From NCBI RefSeq assembly GCF_021018805.1, contig NC_086251.1, positions 18,891,098 to 18,955,097 of the forward strand: a DNA stretch of 64,000 nt. Direction: 5' to 3'. The stretch is from Prinia subflava. Its lineage: Eukaryota; Chordata; Aves; Passeriformes; Cisticolidae. The translations under genes and the position numbers were made by a program. This document shows, one piece after another, positions 37,601 through 51,228 of the stretch (positions within the stretch are counted from its first letter, which is position 1; the number at the start of each line of letters is the position of its first letter). Below the pieces are notes generated by a model. The model did not search any database. It saw only the letters and a program-made list of their open reading frames with translations, and had not been told where the DNA came from.

Positions 37601-38790
37601 GCACTGCCACAAACTGGAGCCACACTCTGCTTACTATGCAGAGTGAAAATAGAGGCCAACGCTGGGACAAAGTTTCCTTCCTTCATTCCCACAATACCTC
37701 TCATTGCACCAAAAACACAGTGAACAGAACCAGGGCTGCCCTGGAACTGCCCTCAACTCTGCTGAACAGAGCAAGACCAGAGTCTCGGCCTTCCTGCATC
37801 CTAGCTCAGCATCATCAGCCACTTCCCATCACCTGGCCTGCTTTTGCCTAGGATAGCACCACAGAACCATCTCCACCACCATCACACTATAAAGTGCCTG
37901 CCATCTTCAAGCTGCAGATTCCTGGGCAAAGCAGCAAGCCTTTGGAAGTCTCTGATGACTTGTTTTTTCCTCCCTCACCTATATCAGTTCATCTGAGAGC
38001 AGATGCTTCCTTTGTTAATTTTGGTTTCTGTTTTGTTTGGAGGTTTGCTTGCTTTTCTTATTTGAGCTGCTCTCAACAAAGAGCCCAGCTCCAGGCATGG
38101 TGTGACCTGTGCATTAGGAAGGCTGGCAGATTGCTCTTTTTTGATCTGCTAATACGGCTGATTTTTTTCCTCTTCATTTCCAGGGAAGAATAGCTCAGCC
38201 CCCAGGAAAGAGACACAGCAATTACACTTACCTCAGACCAGCAGAGCATTTTAGTGCAGAGCTTGCACGGAGCTGGTACCCTCCAGCATCTGCTCTGTAG
38301 ACAAGAGTACACCAGGGCAAGCTCAGCAAATGGGGAAAGCTGACAGCGCCTTGATTCTTTGCTGCTAAGGGTATCCCAAAAATCCTCTCAAGAGCATCTA
38401 ATAAGCCTCTGTTCCCCTGCTACTTTCATAAATTGAAATTCTAGATATGGAAGGAGAAAAATATGTAACTGAAATTAATCTAAAGACTTCTTTTTGTTAG
38501 GGTCACATTTCCACAAAAAAGGAGGTGATTACCCAATTTACAGATCAATGCAGCTTTAGAGAGTTCTCAGTAAGCACAACCACTGTGACTTTTCAAGTGC
38601 AGTCCAATATCTAATCCTTCATTAGATATATTCATAGTTAGGTATAAATACGAACAGTTACATTTACAAGTCAGGTTTTACACTGGTAAAAATTCACACT
38701 GTATAACTTTTGCAGGGTGTTCTTATCAATACATGAATCATATTTTGCTGTGTACAACTGAAACTACTAAGAAAGCATTAGGCATCTTAT

Positions 38791-38889
38791 ACTTGGTCTA
38801 GTGGAAGGCGTTCCTGCTTATGGCAGGGGAGTTGAATGAGATGATCTTTAAGGTCTCTTCCAACCCAAACCACTCTGATTCTACAATCT
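38791..38889 (+). mobile_element. CR1 LINE 3' end, short
   Basis: TTGGTCTAGTGGAAGGCGTTCC, GCAGGGGAGTTGAATGAGATGATC and AAGGTCTCTTCCAACCCAAACC followed by TCTGATTCTACAATC are the classical last 100 bases of an avian CR1 copy in sense orientation, cut off just upstream as most CR1 copies are. Confidence 0.92.
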
Positions 38890-41800
38890 AGCTGCTAAAT
38901 TATTGACACCAAGTCTGTTTTCCCAGAAATCTTCCTTGCGGCTTTTGCAACCTGGTTAGGAATTATTTTAGCACAGATACCAATGCATACATGAGGGAGG
39001 AAGTACAGAAGAACAGAACTCCCCTGTACCTTTGCAGCATGCCAAACTGGAAGGACAGAACCAAAGTGAACCTTGGTTTGGATAGCAGTTGTTTGAGCTA
39101 GACTAGTATGCCACTACCATTACCTTAACAGCGTAATTAATGAGTTATGGCAAGATTATAATAACAGGCTCTTTAAAAGGTGTGCCAGCTGCCAACCCTA
39201 TCTGTACCACTTTGCATAACAAAGTGTGCCAAGTCTGATATTCTGCTCAAGGAATGGGAAAAAAGGCTTTTTGGGCAGATCCCCAGGACAAACACTCACA
39301 AGCAGACACAGCAGCTGGTTTTTCCACAGACGCCGAGAGACGAGTATGCTCGCAGGCTTTTCCATATAAAGTCCCTTGACTCAAAGAAAGTTTAATTCAG
39401 AGGGTTTCCATCAGGAAAGCAGGAGTCTCTTTCACAACATGCCTGCCAAACCTTCAAGGCTAGAAAGCTCAAGCATAGACTTTTTATTCCTTTTTCTTTC
39501 TTTTCCCCACAATTAACACTGTGGGTAAAAAAACAGCCTTGGCATCAGGCTACTTATAGAAATGTTCTCTCTCAACATTAACAGTAAAAACTGTTCAAGA
39601 GAGCTTTCTAATTAAGGCAGAGAATAAGCAAATTTAAACACAACCCAGCCTATCTGGAGGGATTTTAATACACCAGACAAAAAGAGTCAAAAAGAGAAAC
39701 CACTGCAGCATGGGGATGTCTATTGGTCCTCTTGCCATGGATGCCTGAAGGGGATCTCCCTTTTGGTGGCAGAAAGAGAAGGAAACAGCATTTTCACTCA
39801 GAAATAATAGTCAAAATGTCAAATATGAGTCCTTCTGAAAATTACATTTTATAAATTGACCTCTATTTCTAACCAGATTTTTCAAGGACAGGCATCATCA
39901 AGTTCTTGTTACACCTTAGGGATTTTTAGGTAATGATGACTACACCTACTATTATCCAAGAGATGCTGCAGTGCCAGGGTTAGGTCCTTGAGTAAATTAC
40001 CCCTTCATTTTACTTACACATAAAGCCTTGTGAAGGCTGAACACCAATATTTTTGGCTGGCACCTGAAAACAGCCAAAGAAACAGCTGCTTCAAGCAACC
40101 TTAAGGGAAACTGGATTAAAGAAGAAAAGAAAGTGCAGCTATTCCCATGGAAATAAAAGTCATCATCATGCTTGGAGTATTACTCCAGGTCAATACAAGC
40201 AAACAGTTGTGGAAAAAATGGTCTTCCTTGTACTTCACACCTCAACATTGTTTTGAAGAGAAATAATTCTTATCCCTCCACAATTATTATCCCTCCCTAT
40301 CACCAATCTCCTCAGAAGGCCTGATACAGTATGGCATGACTTGAAAGGAGAACAAGGACTGAAAAAGGAGGACAAGCTCCTCTGCTCTGAGACCAACCCA
40401 TTGCCAGCAGCAAGCACATATTGCTGTCCCACCACAAAACCCAACCAAGAAAAAGCATCTCCCAAAAAAAGCCAAGGGTTTTAACTGAGATTAAAAGGAC
40501 TTGAGTTTGCAGTTTATACACACAAACTCAGAAGAGATGCTCTGAGAAATGTTCTTCTTTTGTGGTTTCTCTAACAGCATCATCATTACATCATTAAAGG
40601 GGAAAAACTAATTCATTCAACATGCATTCAGCCTCTAGTCTCTCAATCCAAACACCTCTCTTGCCATTTGAATAGTCAGATGACATGGAGGCTGTTTTGA
40701 CTAGAAAACACACCACTGGTTTCTCCCATGTGGATTTTATTACAAAATTCTGTTGTCACACTAGGGGGAAAAAAGCTAATTCAAAAGATGAAAGAGAACA
40801 AGTATTTGAGAAGAGGTTATTAATCTCCACATGTGCTCCATTCTCTCCCTTCACCCTCCTTTTTTCCCCGCTATCTTAGTGGGAACTATAGCCAAAGGAG
40901 CACATTGTTTGTCAGAGCATATCCAACCTGGCTGGGCAGCTGCAACAAGTACTGGGACTGCATGTTCAGCCAGTTACCACTCAAACCCTATCCCCTGAGC
41001 ATCAGATCACACACTCTGCAAACGCTGCAAGGTCATGGCAACAAGTGGCAGCTGAGAAGATCAGAGCGGCTTGCTGTGGTTGGTGCTCACATCCTGTCCC
41101 TGAGCAGCTGGCTCACCACAGCCCTCTCACTGCTGGATCAGCAAACTCCCAGGACCCAACAAGCCAGGAGACCTTGTGCCCACTCAACAGGATCAGTGAG
41201 CATTAGAAGAGAGGAGGAGAAGTCAGACACATCCTAGGAAACATCACTGCTATTCTACAAGTACCATATACCTGGGCTGATGTAACTCAAAGCTGTTCAC
41301 CACTGTTGCAGTGGAAGGGGGAAAAACCCAAAAATGCAAATCAACCCCCACCTCAAATTACCAACATTAGTTTCATTACGTAAGAACCTGAGTGGATTAA
41401 TTTCTTATTGCAACTCATTTTAAATTAGGGAAGCAAATGTAAATGTTTGCACAGCCAGACCACCATGCTCTGAACAAACCAAGGGAGGTTTGCAGATGTA
41501 CCCGATGCTGACCACAGGGTTCAGCTTCTGAGTGCAACTTAGGTAAAGAGACACTTTGGTGCAAAGCTATGTCAAGTCTGGTAAACACATATGCATAAAG
41601 ATCCTATTAATAACCTGTTATTTCCGCAGGGAATTGGGGGAGTTTGAAAATAGGCATTGGTCTGGAAGAGTGGAACAGTTTTAACACATGGGAGGATCTG
41701 TAGGAACCAGCAGTAGCAGGTTATGTCGCTAGAAATGTTTCAACAAAAGGTAACTCCGACAAGGTTACGAAGTCCTGCTCAAAAGTGAATTCAACACAAT

Positions 41801-42119
41801 CTTAACTGAAATTGGCCAAAACCAAGCAAAAGCTACCCAAGAACCACATTTTCAGAAACTGCAACGTGAGTGCTGCAAACAGCTTTCCTTGCCCAGAGCT
41901 TTGAATATGAGGCCTTCTCTAACAGGAAAGAAATACTTTCTGCAAAGTGACCCAAAAGACTCCAGAAGTATTTAGGAGACTGCTTTCCCCTTTTGTCAAA
42001 GTCAGAAGGGGAAAAAAAGCCCATAAAAGTGGAATACAATGTGAACAATGATGAGCTATTCATTCCAAAATGAAAGCTGCTTCTGAGAGAGAAAGGGAAA
42101 TACCCACTACAATAGCTTT

Positions 42120-42166
42120 GGAAAACACTGCCCAAAACCCTCAGGAAACACTGCCCAAAACCCTCA
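42120..42166. repeat. 23-24-bp tandem duplication
   Basis: GGAAAACACTGCCCAAAACC with its TCA end at 42120-42143 is repeated with one fewer A at 42144-42166. The near identity suggests a recent duplication. Confidence 0.9.
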
Positions 42167-45100
42167 GGAAAAGAATAAAAAAAAGAAAAACATACTTTTA
42201 GAAATCAAGAATGATAACAGTAACACAGAAGAATTACAGCAATTGCATATTAGGAAATAAAGACCAAAAAGAAAATCACCATGGTCAAGCCATTTACCCC
42301 AGCTCCCACAAGCCAGGTATTTACTCAATTGAATCCGGGATTGCATTTAGTAGAAAACTGGCACAGGGGCTTTAGCAGCTGCTGGCACTCACTCCATGCA
42401 GGGTTCCACCCCCTGATCCTCCCCACTCCAATGCTCCCAACAGCTTCCACCTGCATGTGGGAGAAGCCCAGCCACCATACCTGGGCTGCCAGCACCATGC
42501 CAGGGCAAAAAAAAGAGTGGAGGATTGATTGTCAATCCCTTTAAAAAAATCCTCTTTGATATAGATGCAACCTGCTAAATCCCTGAGGGACTATGCTTCT
42601 CCTTGGCATGCTCCTCACCATGCAACAGGGAGGTCTGGAAACGTGGGGCTGATGGCAGCACTGTCAGCACCATCGAAGGCTATGCATGTGCCTGGCATTG
42701 CCCTCCTAAGGAACCCTCCAATAGTCTCATTTCCGTCAAAGCATGACCACTGAGGCCCCAAAAACAGCTACCCTAGAAGCTATTTTTTTAGACAAAATGC
42801 ATATTTCAGGAATGAGTTAATACACTTGGAAAGAAGCACTAGACACCTCCTTGTACTGGTATCTCTCCAGCCTCCCAAAGCCTACTACCAGCCCTCTCAC
42901 AGCAATTTTGCAGGGTTAGATAAATAAAGAAGGAAACAGACAGCAAGCCACAATTCTAGGAACCTACCAGAAACCTTTGCCATTGCAGGTTGCCATTTTC
43001 ACCTTTTTTCTCAGCCCCATCTTCCTGCACCCTGGCATGGGACCCTCCAGCATCCTCTCCAGGGCATTTGGAGGGTGAAGTCCAACCACAACTGCACAAT
43101 GGCGAGCTGTGACTTAATTCTGCATCTTCTCTACAGCTAAAAGGCCAGGAGCAATGCAAAACCACTCAGGTTTTATGGACTGCACCATCCACAGCATCCT
43201 GGAACCCAGCAAAGGGTTCAAGCAAGAGGCTGTAACTACATTTCATAAATCCCCAGCATACCAAACCCATGTTTTCCAGCAATGCTATTGTTCTCCTCCC
43301 TTTCCCCTCTGCCACAATATCTCAAAGACCTAAAACCACGTATTATTTATCAATCCAGCAATTCTAAGAGCTACTTAGGAGGAAAAAAACACCCCAAATC
43401 TTATCAGATGAGAGCAGCAGGGCTCCAAAGCAGAGCATTGGCACTTGTCTGGAAAAAGTGGAACCACTCAAGACAGTCTCAAGGAAGGAGCAAAACACAG
43501 CCAAAACCACCCTTAATGAAAGCTGTACCTTTTCTCTGAGGAAAACAAACAAGTGAACTACACAGAAACTCAGCCAAAAAGAAAAAATAACACAATCCCT
43601 TGTGAACCGATAAAATATGAGATAGCCCACTGCATTCCCAGCTTAGAGAGAAGCAGCAGAATATTCTTACTGTTCAGTTTCTTTCTAAATCTGGGAATTT
43701 TTTTTTTTGACAAGCCTGGATTCCACCTGAGGGTAATGCAAAAAGGAACCTAAAAAATCCCAAAATGAATGACAACTGAAGAGCAGCCAACTGTGTGGGT
43801 GTCACTCTTTCCAAACAAAACTTGGAGTGAAAAGGGTTTTACAACAAGCCAGCCAAGAAAAGGGAAACTTCATCAAGAATCACAGTGGGATCTGCCTGGA
43901 GAGTATGCTGCATGCAAGTACCAGGGCTAAAACCACTCTCCCTGCCCACTACCAGCAGTCCTCCGAGATGTCCATCTGTCCACTCTTCCTTATTGTCCCT
44001 TTTAAAAACTGTGGTGAAAGCTGGGGAGGACACAACGTGTGGCAAGTAATTACAGAGCCAAACAGAGCAGAAGCACCTTTGGGGATAAGCAGCAATTCTG
44101 GGAGTCACCAAATGCTGACCCTCCACGAGGGCTGCATGAGGTCTCTGCTGGTGAAACCAAGCTGAGGAGCACTGGCACAGTTGTGCTGGGAGGGCTGTGT
44201 AAGCACAAACTACGGAATGCCCACAGAACTGCTCACCTGCACTGAACAAAGGTTTTAAAAATGGCAATCTGAAGTCAGCTCCGTTCTTTGCTGCAGGTAA
44301 CCCAGAGACTGCCAGAATTCCCACTACTGCACCCTCCCACGCAGACGTGGGTTCCAGCATTCAGCCACAGACACGGCAGCTCCTCACCTGCCCTGGGACT
44401 GGAGGCTACCAGCCACATTCAGTGCTCAGCCTACCTAAAACCCAGCACATTTGCAAGGCAAGCTAGAGCAGATGGAATGCTGAATTAGGCTGCTCAGCCT
44501 CCATCCAACTCCTTCCAGAGCAGCTCCTGTTACTCCACTGGAGACAGGGTATTGATTCAGACATTAGCAGCTAACATGCACCTTTGGGCCAACCCAGGAC
44601 AGTGATTTTCAGTGTCTCTGCCAGAAGATTACAACATATGCCCACATACTTTAGGCATAGATCAATGACACCAGGAAGAATTTACTGATAAAAAAATATT
44701 TTCCTATCAGAGTACCCCAAACTCGAGGTGGACATCTCCTCCTCCATAAACTCACCTGTCTGGAATGAAACCCTCCTGAGCATCAGGAAAAAAGCTGACC
44801 CAGGGATGCCCTGAGATTCCCGCTCATTTTGTAGCAAGCCACTGTAAGAGGAAATTGAGCTGAATATTGACATGCTTATGGCCATTTAAAACAGAGACTG
44901 GCTTTCCTAACACATCAGTGCTCTTCCAGCCTCTGAGGGCAAGAGACAGAGAGGAAGAGAATTGCTTTTGGGGAGAAAGCACTAATAAGATAGAAATTTC
45001 CCTGAAATAATTAGCAACGTAAGGAAAAACCACAAAATCCAACCACCCACAAACCTTCCCTAAGGAAAAGTTTCAAGCTTATGAAGTCTCTACATCCACA

Positions 45101-46900
45101 AACCATCAGGGGTATGGCAAGCATGGGGCCAACTGCTGCATCAACACTGGGGCACACGAGATCATCTGCATCCCACATGGAAGGAGATATGCAAATAGGT
45201 TTGCAACGAGGAAGTCCCCAGGGAACTAGGGAAAACTGAATAGCTAAAACAATCCTGATTTGCCAGCTAATACAGATGGTTTTCAACAGAAAGATAATAA
45301 CAGGCCTTAGTAAGACATAAGCCCTTCCCCCACAGAGAGAAGGGTGTCATGTCAGCACTTATTTTTTCCTAGTCTTCTCAGGAAGCTTGGCAGGAAATGA
45401 TAGAGACTTCCCCCACTGCAAAAATTCTTTCATCAGGTTAAATCAGATTAATTCCTTCAGGAAGATTACTGCTCTAGACAATTGAGTGCTCCTACCTTGA
45501 TTGGCATGGTGCTGCTAACCCAATGACTGAAACAGCACTTAAAATTTTGTTTCATCCCCAATCCTTTCACAAAGATGCAGGTCTGTTACCTGCAGGGAAG
45601 ATATAGCCACTTGGACCAAATGCAGAATACACCCAAATTCCTAGTGTTACTTCCTCTCCTTTTTCTGGTTTCCAAACATTCAGAAAAAATGGAACTGAAG
45701 GATTTCTCCTTGTTTTTTTAATGGAACCATGACAAAGTTGCTGTGCAACTGTCTCTTGGGGAGTCAGGGCAAGGAGAAAAAGAAAGATAAAACAAACTGC
45801 TGGAGTTAACCTGCAGCAGGAAACAAATCGTTTCCATGCCCACATGTGGAAACAACTCTCATTTTTTCAGAGTAAGTACCAAAGGCTTTGAACACAGTCA
45901 TCCACTCTCTGGTGTCATTCTCAGGTGTCCGGTGTGTGCAGCACTACCAGCGAATGGTAACAAAGATGACTCTGTAAAAGGAGTGGTGGAAATGCCTGAG
46001 GAGATGCAAGACCAAGAAGAAAACACCCCTGCACCCCTGAAAGGTTGCTGTTCATGTGAGAAACAAGTACAAGACCCAGAGTGGTTAGAAGCAGTTGGTG
46101 AAAGCAATGAGGCATGTGAAGACAGTTTGTCCCTGGAGCAGCAGCTGCGGAAGAGAGAAGACAGCTGCAGCACTGCCCCAGGACATCCCATGTGCCACCC
46201 TACTCCTTTCAGGGTATCTGACAAGGGTACTCAAACATGGGCATCATACACTCCACATCTTCAAAAAGCTCAGCCCTCACTGAGCCTCCAGTGGCCCCAG
46301 ACACGGGTGCAACAGGACAGTGCAATGCACTGCAGGGACAGAACTTTTCCCACGGACGCTGGTTTAAGGTGACTTTGGTAATTCACTGCTCAGGGTCAGG
46401 CCAAAAGGCTGGATCACTGACCACCTGCCCCTGAGCAGCATTTCCCACCCACTGCTGGTTAACCTCTGTGGCAGCTGCCAAAAGGCAAGAGCAACCCAGA
46501 CTGAGTTATCCACTGCAGCAACACAGCGCTGTTCTCAGCTTGCATTACCTAACCCTTATGCTCTCACAACACTGTCCTAAGTTGTTTTTCAAGTCAGCAT
46601 TTAGCTTTTTTGCTAGCTAATATAACATTTCCTCTCCCCTCCCCCAGTCTGAGGATTTGGCAAAATTAGTTCTTCTGCAAATCCCGCTGCAAATGCTGAA
46701 CTTTTGCCAGTTAGACAGGGAAAGTCTTGACTAAAAATAAACCATGTTTCAGAAAATAGATCTCCTTCCAGTACAATGAAATAGTGGATAATGCATGCAA
46801 GCAGATCTGCCAGGAGAACACAGCCTTCAGATTTGCACAAGAATCTCCTCAAGCTCAATAGGCAGCTGCAACTGTCTATCCCATCTTAACAAAAAAACAA

Positions 46901-46938
46901 GGGGGGGTCGGGGGGAAGGAGAGGGGTAAGGTTGAGGG
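46901..46938 (+). other. G-rich cluster with quadruplex potential
   Basis: Four G runs (7, 6, 4 and 3 residues) are separated by loops of 2, 7 and 9 bases on the plus strand. The third loop slightly exceeds the common seven-base rule, so folding is plausible rather than certain. On the minus-strand transcript the same region would be C-rich. Confidence 0.55.
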
Positions 46939-48339
46939 TGCTGAGAAAAATCAACTCTCCACCTGTGGTGCAGGAAGAGAAGTGCCACCACCACCACTTC
47001 CCTGCATCCCCAGTGAACCAAGCTGGCCATAGCCCATACAGGAGGGAGAGGATGGCATTCCCTGCACAGTCACTACAGCAGGCAAGAGTTTGTGACAGGA
47101 AATTTGCTGCAATTCAGGCATGAGAAGGCAAAGACCTGGGATTTTGCCACCTGAGTCACCAGGAGTCTGGGACACTGACTCAGTGCTGGCTCCCCTGACT
47201 CAGACACACCTGCAACAGCCTGCTAGCAAAGGAGGCACTCCTACCTTTGCTGTTCTCCTTACTGTGATTTTCTGTTTAAGAAGAGGCCTTTTACAGGAGA
47301 AAGTTAATTGAAGAAAAGCAAAGCATAGGGAGAAGGCTGGCATGGGAAGCACAGGCAGTGCTCAACCAACCAGTTCTGCTTTCAGCTCCAAAGTGGAGGG
47401 CACGTTTCCTTGCATGCTGAGATAAACCCCAGGAAATACAGGAGAATCAGGTGGAAACAGCTCCACCCTCACTCCTATTCCTCCAGCACGTCTGCAGCAC
47501 CACCCAGACAGTCCTGGATCAACCAGGTTTTCAAGAAAGATCTCTTTCCATAATGAATCCATTTTCACTTTTTTAGGGATCAAGAAAGCTTTATGCAGCA
47601 AGTTATGGTTATATCCTTATACAATTAAATGGGCCATTCAGGCAAGCTAAATGCAAGGCAATGCCATTTTGATGAGATCCATGAGGGATGGATATTTGCA
47701 GAAGGAGCTTCTTTTGCTCCTAGGGCAAGCTGAAGGTTCGAGCTCAGCGTGCCAGGCCAACCCTCCTTGTCCACTAACACTCCCAACAGCAGGATCACCC
47801 ACTCACTTTTCAGACCTCCCCCAAGAAACCACCAATGGCAAAATATTCCACTCCAATTCCAGTTGCACACACACCTCTGATCAGCTGGGAACACAATTTC
47901 AGATAATACAACAGCAGGCTGCAACCCAGCCCTATATTTTTTCCTCCTCAAGTAATCCAAAAATTGAAATCGAGATGCAAGCAGATCTGCTGCTAGCATA
48001 GCAAGGGGCATCACTGAAAGCATGTTTGGCATCTCAGGGACTTCAGCCGACTCAGGCAATGCACTTAGAATGTCAAACAGTTGCAAAAAGCGCAGATTAG
48101 ATTTTTCATTTGAGCACTGATGCCTTAAAGCAATAACAAACCAAATAACTCAGGCAAAAGGACGCACAAGGCAGTGCAGGGGAGGCACTCCTCCACTGCT
48201 GCTGAGAGCAATCAGGGGCAGAGCAGGGCAGTAATTATCCAGGGAGGAATAAGCTGCTACAGGCTGTTCTTGCCATACATTAAGAAAACAACAGCAGATT
48301 TGTTCATGGTTGGATACCAACACGCACACTGCTCCCTCC

Positions 48340-48480
48340 CACCCCGCTCGGGCCGCAGGCGGACGCGCCACGGGGGAGCTGCCAAAGGCCAGCTGAGCAG
48401 GAGGGAGCAGCAGCCGCCTGCGCAGCCGCGAACTGCGCCGGGATTCCCCAGCTGCTGCTCCGGGAAGGAAAAGGCAGAGC
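48340..48480. promoter_or_regulatory. Small CpG-rich patch, possible alternative promoter
   Basis: About 17 CpG dinucleotides occur within 140 bp, including GGACGCGCC and GCGCAGCCGCG with a partial NRF1-like core. The flanks are CpG-poor. It lies in the putative first intron, where USP6NL-type genes may use alternative first exons. No convincing splice donor was found beside it. Confidence 0.4.
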
Positions 48481-51130
48481 CTGTGTTAGCAGGGAGCATG
48501 GCCTCCCAGGAGCTGCTCTGCAGAAATGCTGTTTTACAGCCCTCTCCTCACAGTGCTGTCAGCAAGGCTAAATGCAAACCTTATCTTCTGCCTGGGTGTT
48601 TTCACAAAACCTCTGGATGGAAAAAATAACTATTCACTGCAGAGCAGTCTGCAGCACAGGATCCACTCTGCACCCATCAGGCAAACCCTGCACACATTTC
48701 ACCCCTGGCCACGTGCACCCCCTCTTCCCCTCACCAGGAACATGACAAACATACCTGTTCAGAGCATCAGCGTCTCCTGTAGCACTGACAAGGAGCCAGA
48801 ACACGATTCCCATCGGCATACAGGAACTGGCAAGTCCTGTAAGCATTAGAGAGAATTGTAATTAGTGACATTAATAAGAGCTGGCTGGTGAAAAGGAAGG
48901 ATGCCAAAGCAATCTCACGAGAATCGGGAGGGTGTCAGATCCCTGCCCTGAACACACTCCTGTCCTGCCCTGGCATCACAGCAGAGGTACGTGGCATGAG
49001 GCTGTCAGGGGACTTCTCCAAAATCACAGAAGGAAGCCCAAGTAAAAGGCAAGATGATAAGTCCCAAACTAAGGCTGTTCATCCAGTAAAGCCTCCTCAA
49101 CAGCCAGAGAACTGAAGATAACATCTATGTGCAGGGGCAGAAAAGAGGCTGGTAAATGGGATGGAACAGATCACCTACAATGCCCCTGCTGTGCTCCCTG
49201 AGATGCTGCTGAAGATCTGCTCTACAGCACCTGTGAGATTTCTTCTTGTTTGCAGAGAAGGCAAATTCCACATGATGTCAGAGCCAGGCTGCTTCCATTT
49301 TTTCATCATCATTATTGATTCATCATTATAGTTTCATAATAAAAAAGGCTTTTTATTTTCCACTGACGGCTGTATAAAGCTTTTCTACCTTAGTCACACA
49401 GGAGACATTTAACCAGCACTGAGCAAGAGCTGTGACAGAAGTCACCTCTGTGGGCTGCAAAAACACTTCACTTTGGGCATTTGAAGTACCTGCTGCACGC
49501 CAAAGAAAAGATAGCAGAAATGCTATACTGGAAACAATTCTAAGCAGCCACAAGGAGAAGTTTTTCTGATGATACAACTGAGGCAAAGGTCACTACATCT
49601 AAGGTAATTTTACTTTTGCCATCCTGTTCATGCAATTGTTTGGGGATGGCAAGGAACATGGTGGATGAGGGATCATCCTCAAAGACACTGTAACACAGAG
49701 AGGATATGGAAGCTGAGGGAGGTAAGGAAACAGTGAGACAACGACTCTAGCCAAAACACCAAACCAGCAAGAGGAAGGTACAGAATCAGCCTGACAATGT
49801 CTCATGTACTTCCTGCCAACTGGACCTCATTATGTACTGTGAGAAAACTTACTCATGCAGCACATTGGTTTACCTTGGCCTGAGAAAGAGAGACTTGCTT
49901 GCTTTCCCCAGTCTCTGCAGGTGATTCAGAGACCTGTCATTGCCAGCTGGTATTTAAAGAACTGAGAAAAAGTCTAATCCATTCGTGGTTCCCCCTCACT
50001 CATTTTCCCCTTTCTCTTCTCCTATTATGGAAGGGCTGAAGGCATTTCTAAGGATGAAAACAATGCTGAAGGCCAAAACCACAGCACAGACCTTGGACTC
50101 CACCTCAAATCATGAAATTTCTGTTACCCTGTTGCTCTACATTAACCACAAGTGTTATCTACTCCTGTTATGTACCTGCAGGAGGATCTTCTGTTGTTCT
50201 TTTGAAGCCAGTAAATTAACACAAGGACAGAAATAACAGGACAAATCCAACCTGGCCAATAATCTTCAGTGGTAGCTTATGTATAAAGGTATGGAAAGCA
50301 AGGAAATTCATACCTTAACTTCACATGGCTTAAATCTGAAGTGGGGCTGCTTTAGCTTTGTAGGACTTCATCTGCACTGGTATTGACCATGCCTGCATCA
50401 GGGCTCAGCACATGGGGAGTATCAACATGGCTGCCACACAGACAACCCTTTCTCCCTTCTTCCTCCAGTTCCTTTTCCATTTAACAACTTTCTCAACGTA
50501 ACTCCTACTCTCAGACAACGCTGCAGAAACATCACTGGCAAAATTTTAAGTCCTCGCTTCCCAGTACTGCCAAGCAAGGCAAAAAGAGAGGCCTGAAGCT
50601 TTCGTAAATGCTGCTGGATTTAATCAAAGCCATATGAAGGTGGCCTGGCTTGCCTTCCCAAAGAAACTGCAGCTCTCAGACAAAGCACTTTGTCCCACAG
50701 CAGACACATATACTGGAAACACAGCGGAGCACCAGGGAATCAGACTGTTCAGCCTCCCCCTTGATTCCCAAACTTCCTTCTCGCAGTGCCCAGCAGAGTC
50801 ACTCATCCCAGGGCTGCTCCTCCCCAAGACACGACCAGGCTCCAGGCAATGCAGAGCATGGATGACACACTCCTGACAGCTGAGCTCCTCTGCTGCCTTC
50901 CTCCAGCTCCGACTTGTCCATCAAAATACGTATTTCTCTGTGTCACCATCCCAGCAGATCCTCTGTCCTGGGCCAAGATGACCCCTTGCTTGTTGCAGAC
51001 TGAAGCAGTGCTGCAGAAACACGATAACCTTTTGTTTCATCTAATGCAGCAAACAAAGATTCACCAGAGTTCATAAAAAGGTTATTAAGCAAGGCAGCAG
51101 AGGACTGAGTGATACTGGGTGACTACAAAA

Positions 51131-51228
51131 ATGGGGCATCCACAACTTCTGGGAGCAACCTGTTCCAGTGCCTCACCAGCCTCATCACAGAAAACTTCTC
51201 CCTTATATTCAATCTAATATTCTCCTGG
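51131..51228 (-). mobile_element. CR1 LINE internal fragment
   Basis: GGGGCATCCACAACTTCTGG, GCAACCTGTTCCAGTGCCTC and the following CTTATATTCAATCTAATATT are the reverse complement of the CR1 3' region around the Trp-Asn-Arg-Leu-Pro coding block. Neither the terminal motif nor the upstream part is present, so both ends are truncated. Confidence 0.85.

Larger units (their letters stand above)
20321..38790. other. Putative first intron, middle-left part; no supported gene
   Basis: No conserved coding exon, tRNA or recognised repeat family was found here. Short open frames occur on both strands, overlap one another and have no family resemblance. Notable local features are a T-rich tract near 25.0 kb, an A/C-only tract near 27.0 kb, a modest CpG-rich patch at 27.34-27.54 kb and an 11-bp tandem repeat near 28.64 kb. 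Confidence 0.5.
38890..51130. other. Putative first intron, middle-right part; no supported gene
   Basis: No conserved coding exon or RNA gene was recognised. The segment contains a 23-24-bp tandem duplication at 42.1 kb, a G-rich cluster at 46.9 kb and a CpG-rich patch at 48.34-48.48 kb. The longest open frame (178 codons, 45836-46372) shows no family resemblance. Confidence 0.5.

Noticed and set aside
45836..46372. 178-codon open frame on the plus strand
   Set aside because: Plausible composition but no known motif, no conserved splice context and no promoter nearby; it could at most be a lncRNA exon.
47731..47745. GGTTCGAGCTC, resembling a tRNA B box
   Set aside because: No A box or cloverleaf can be drawn around it, and no T run follows at the right distance.
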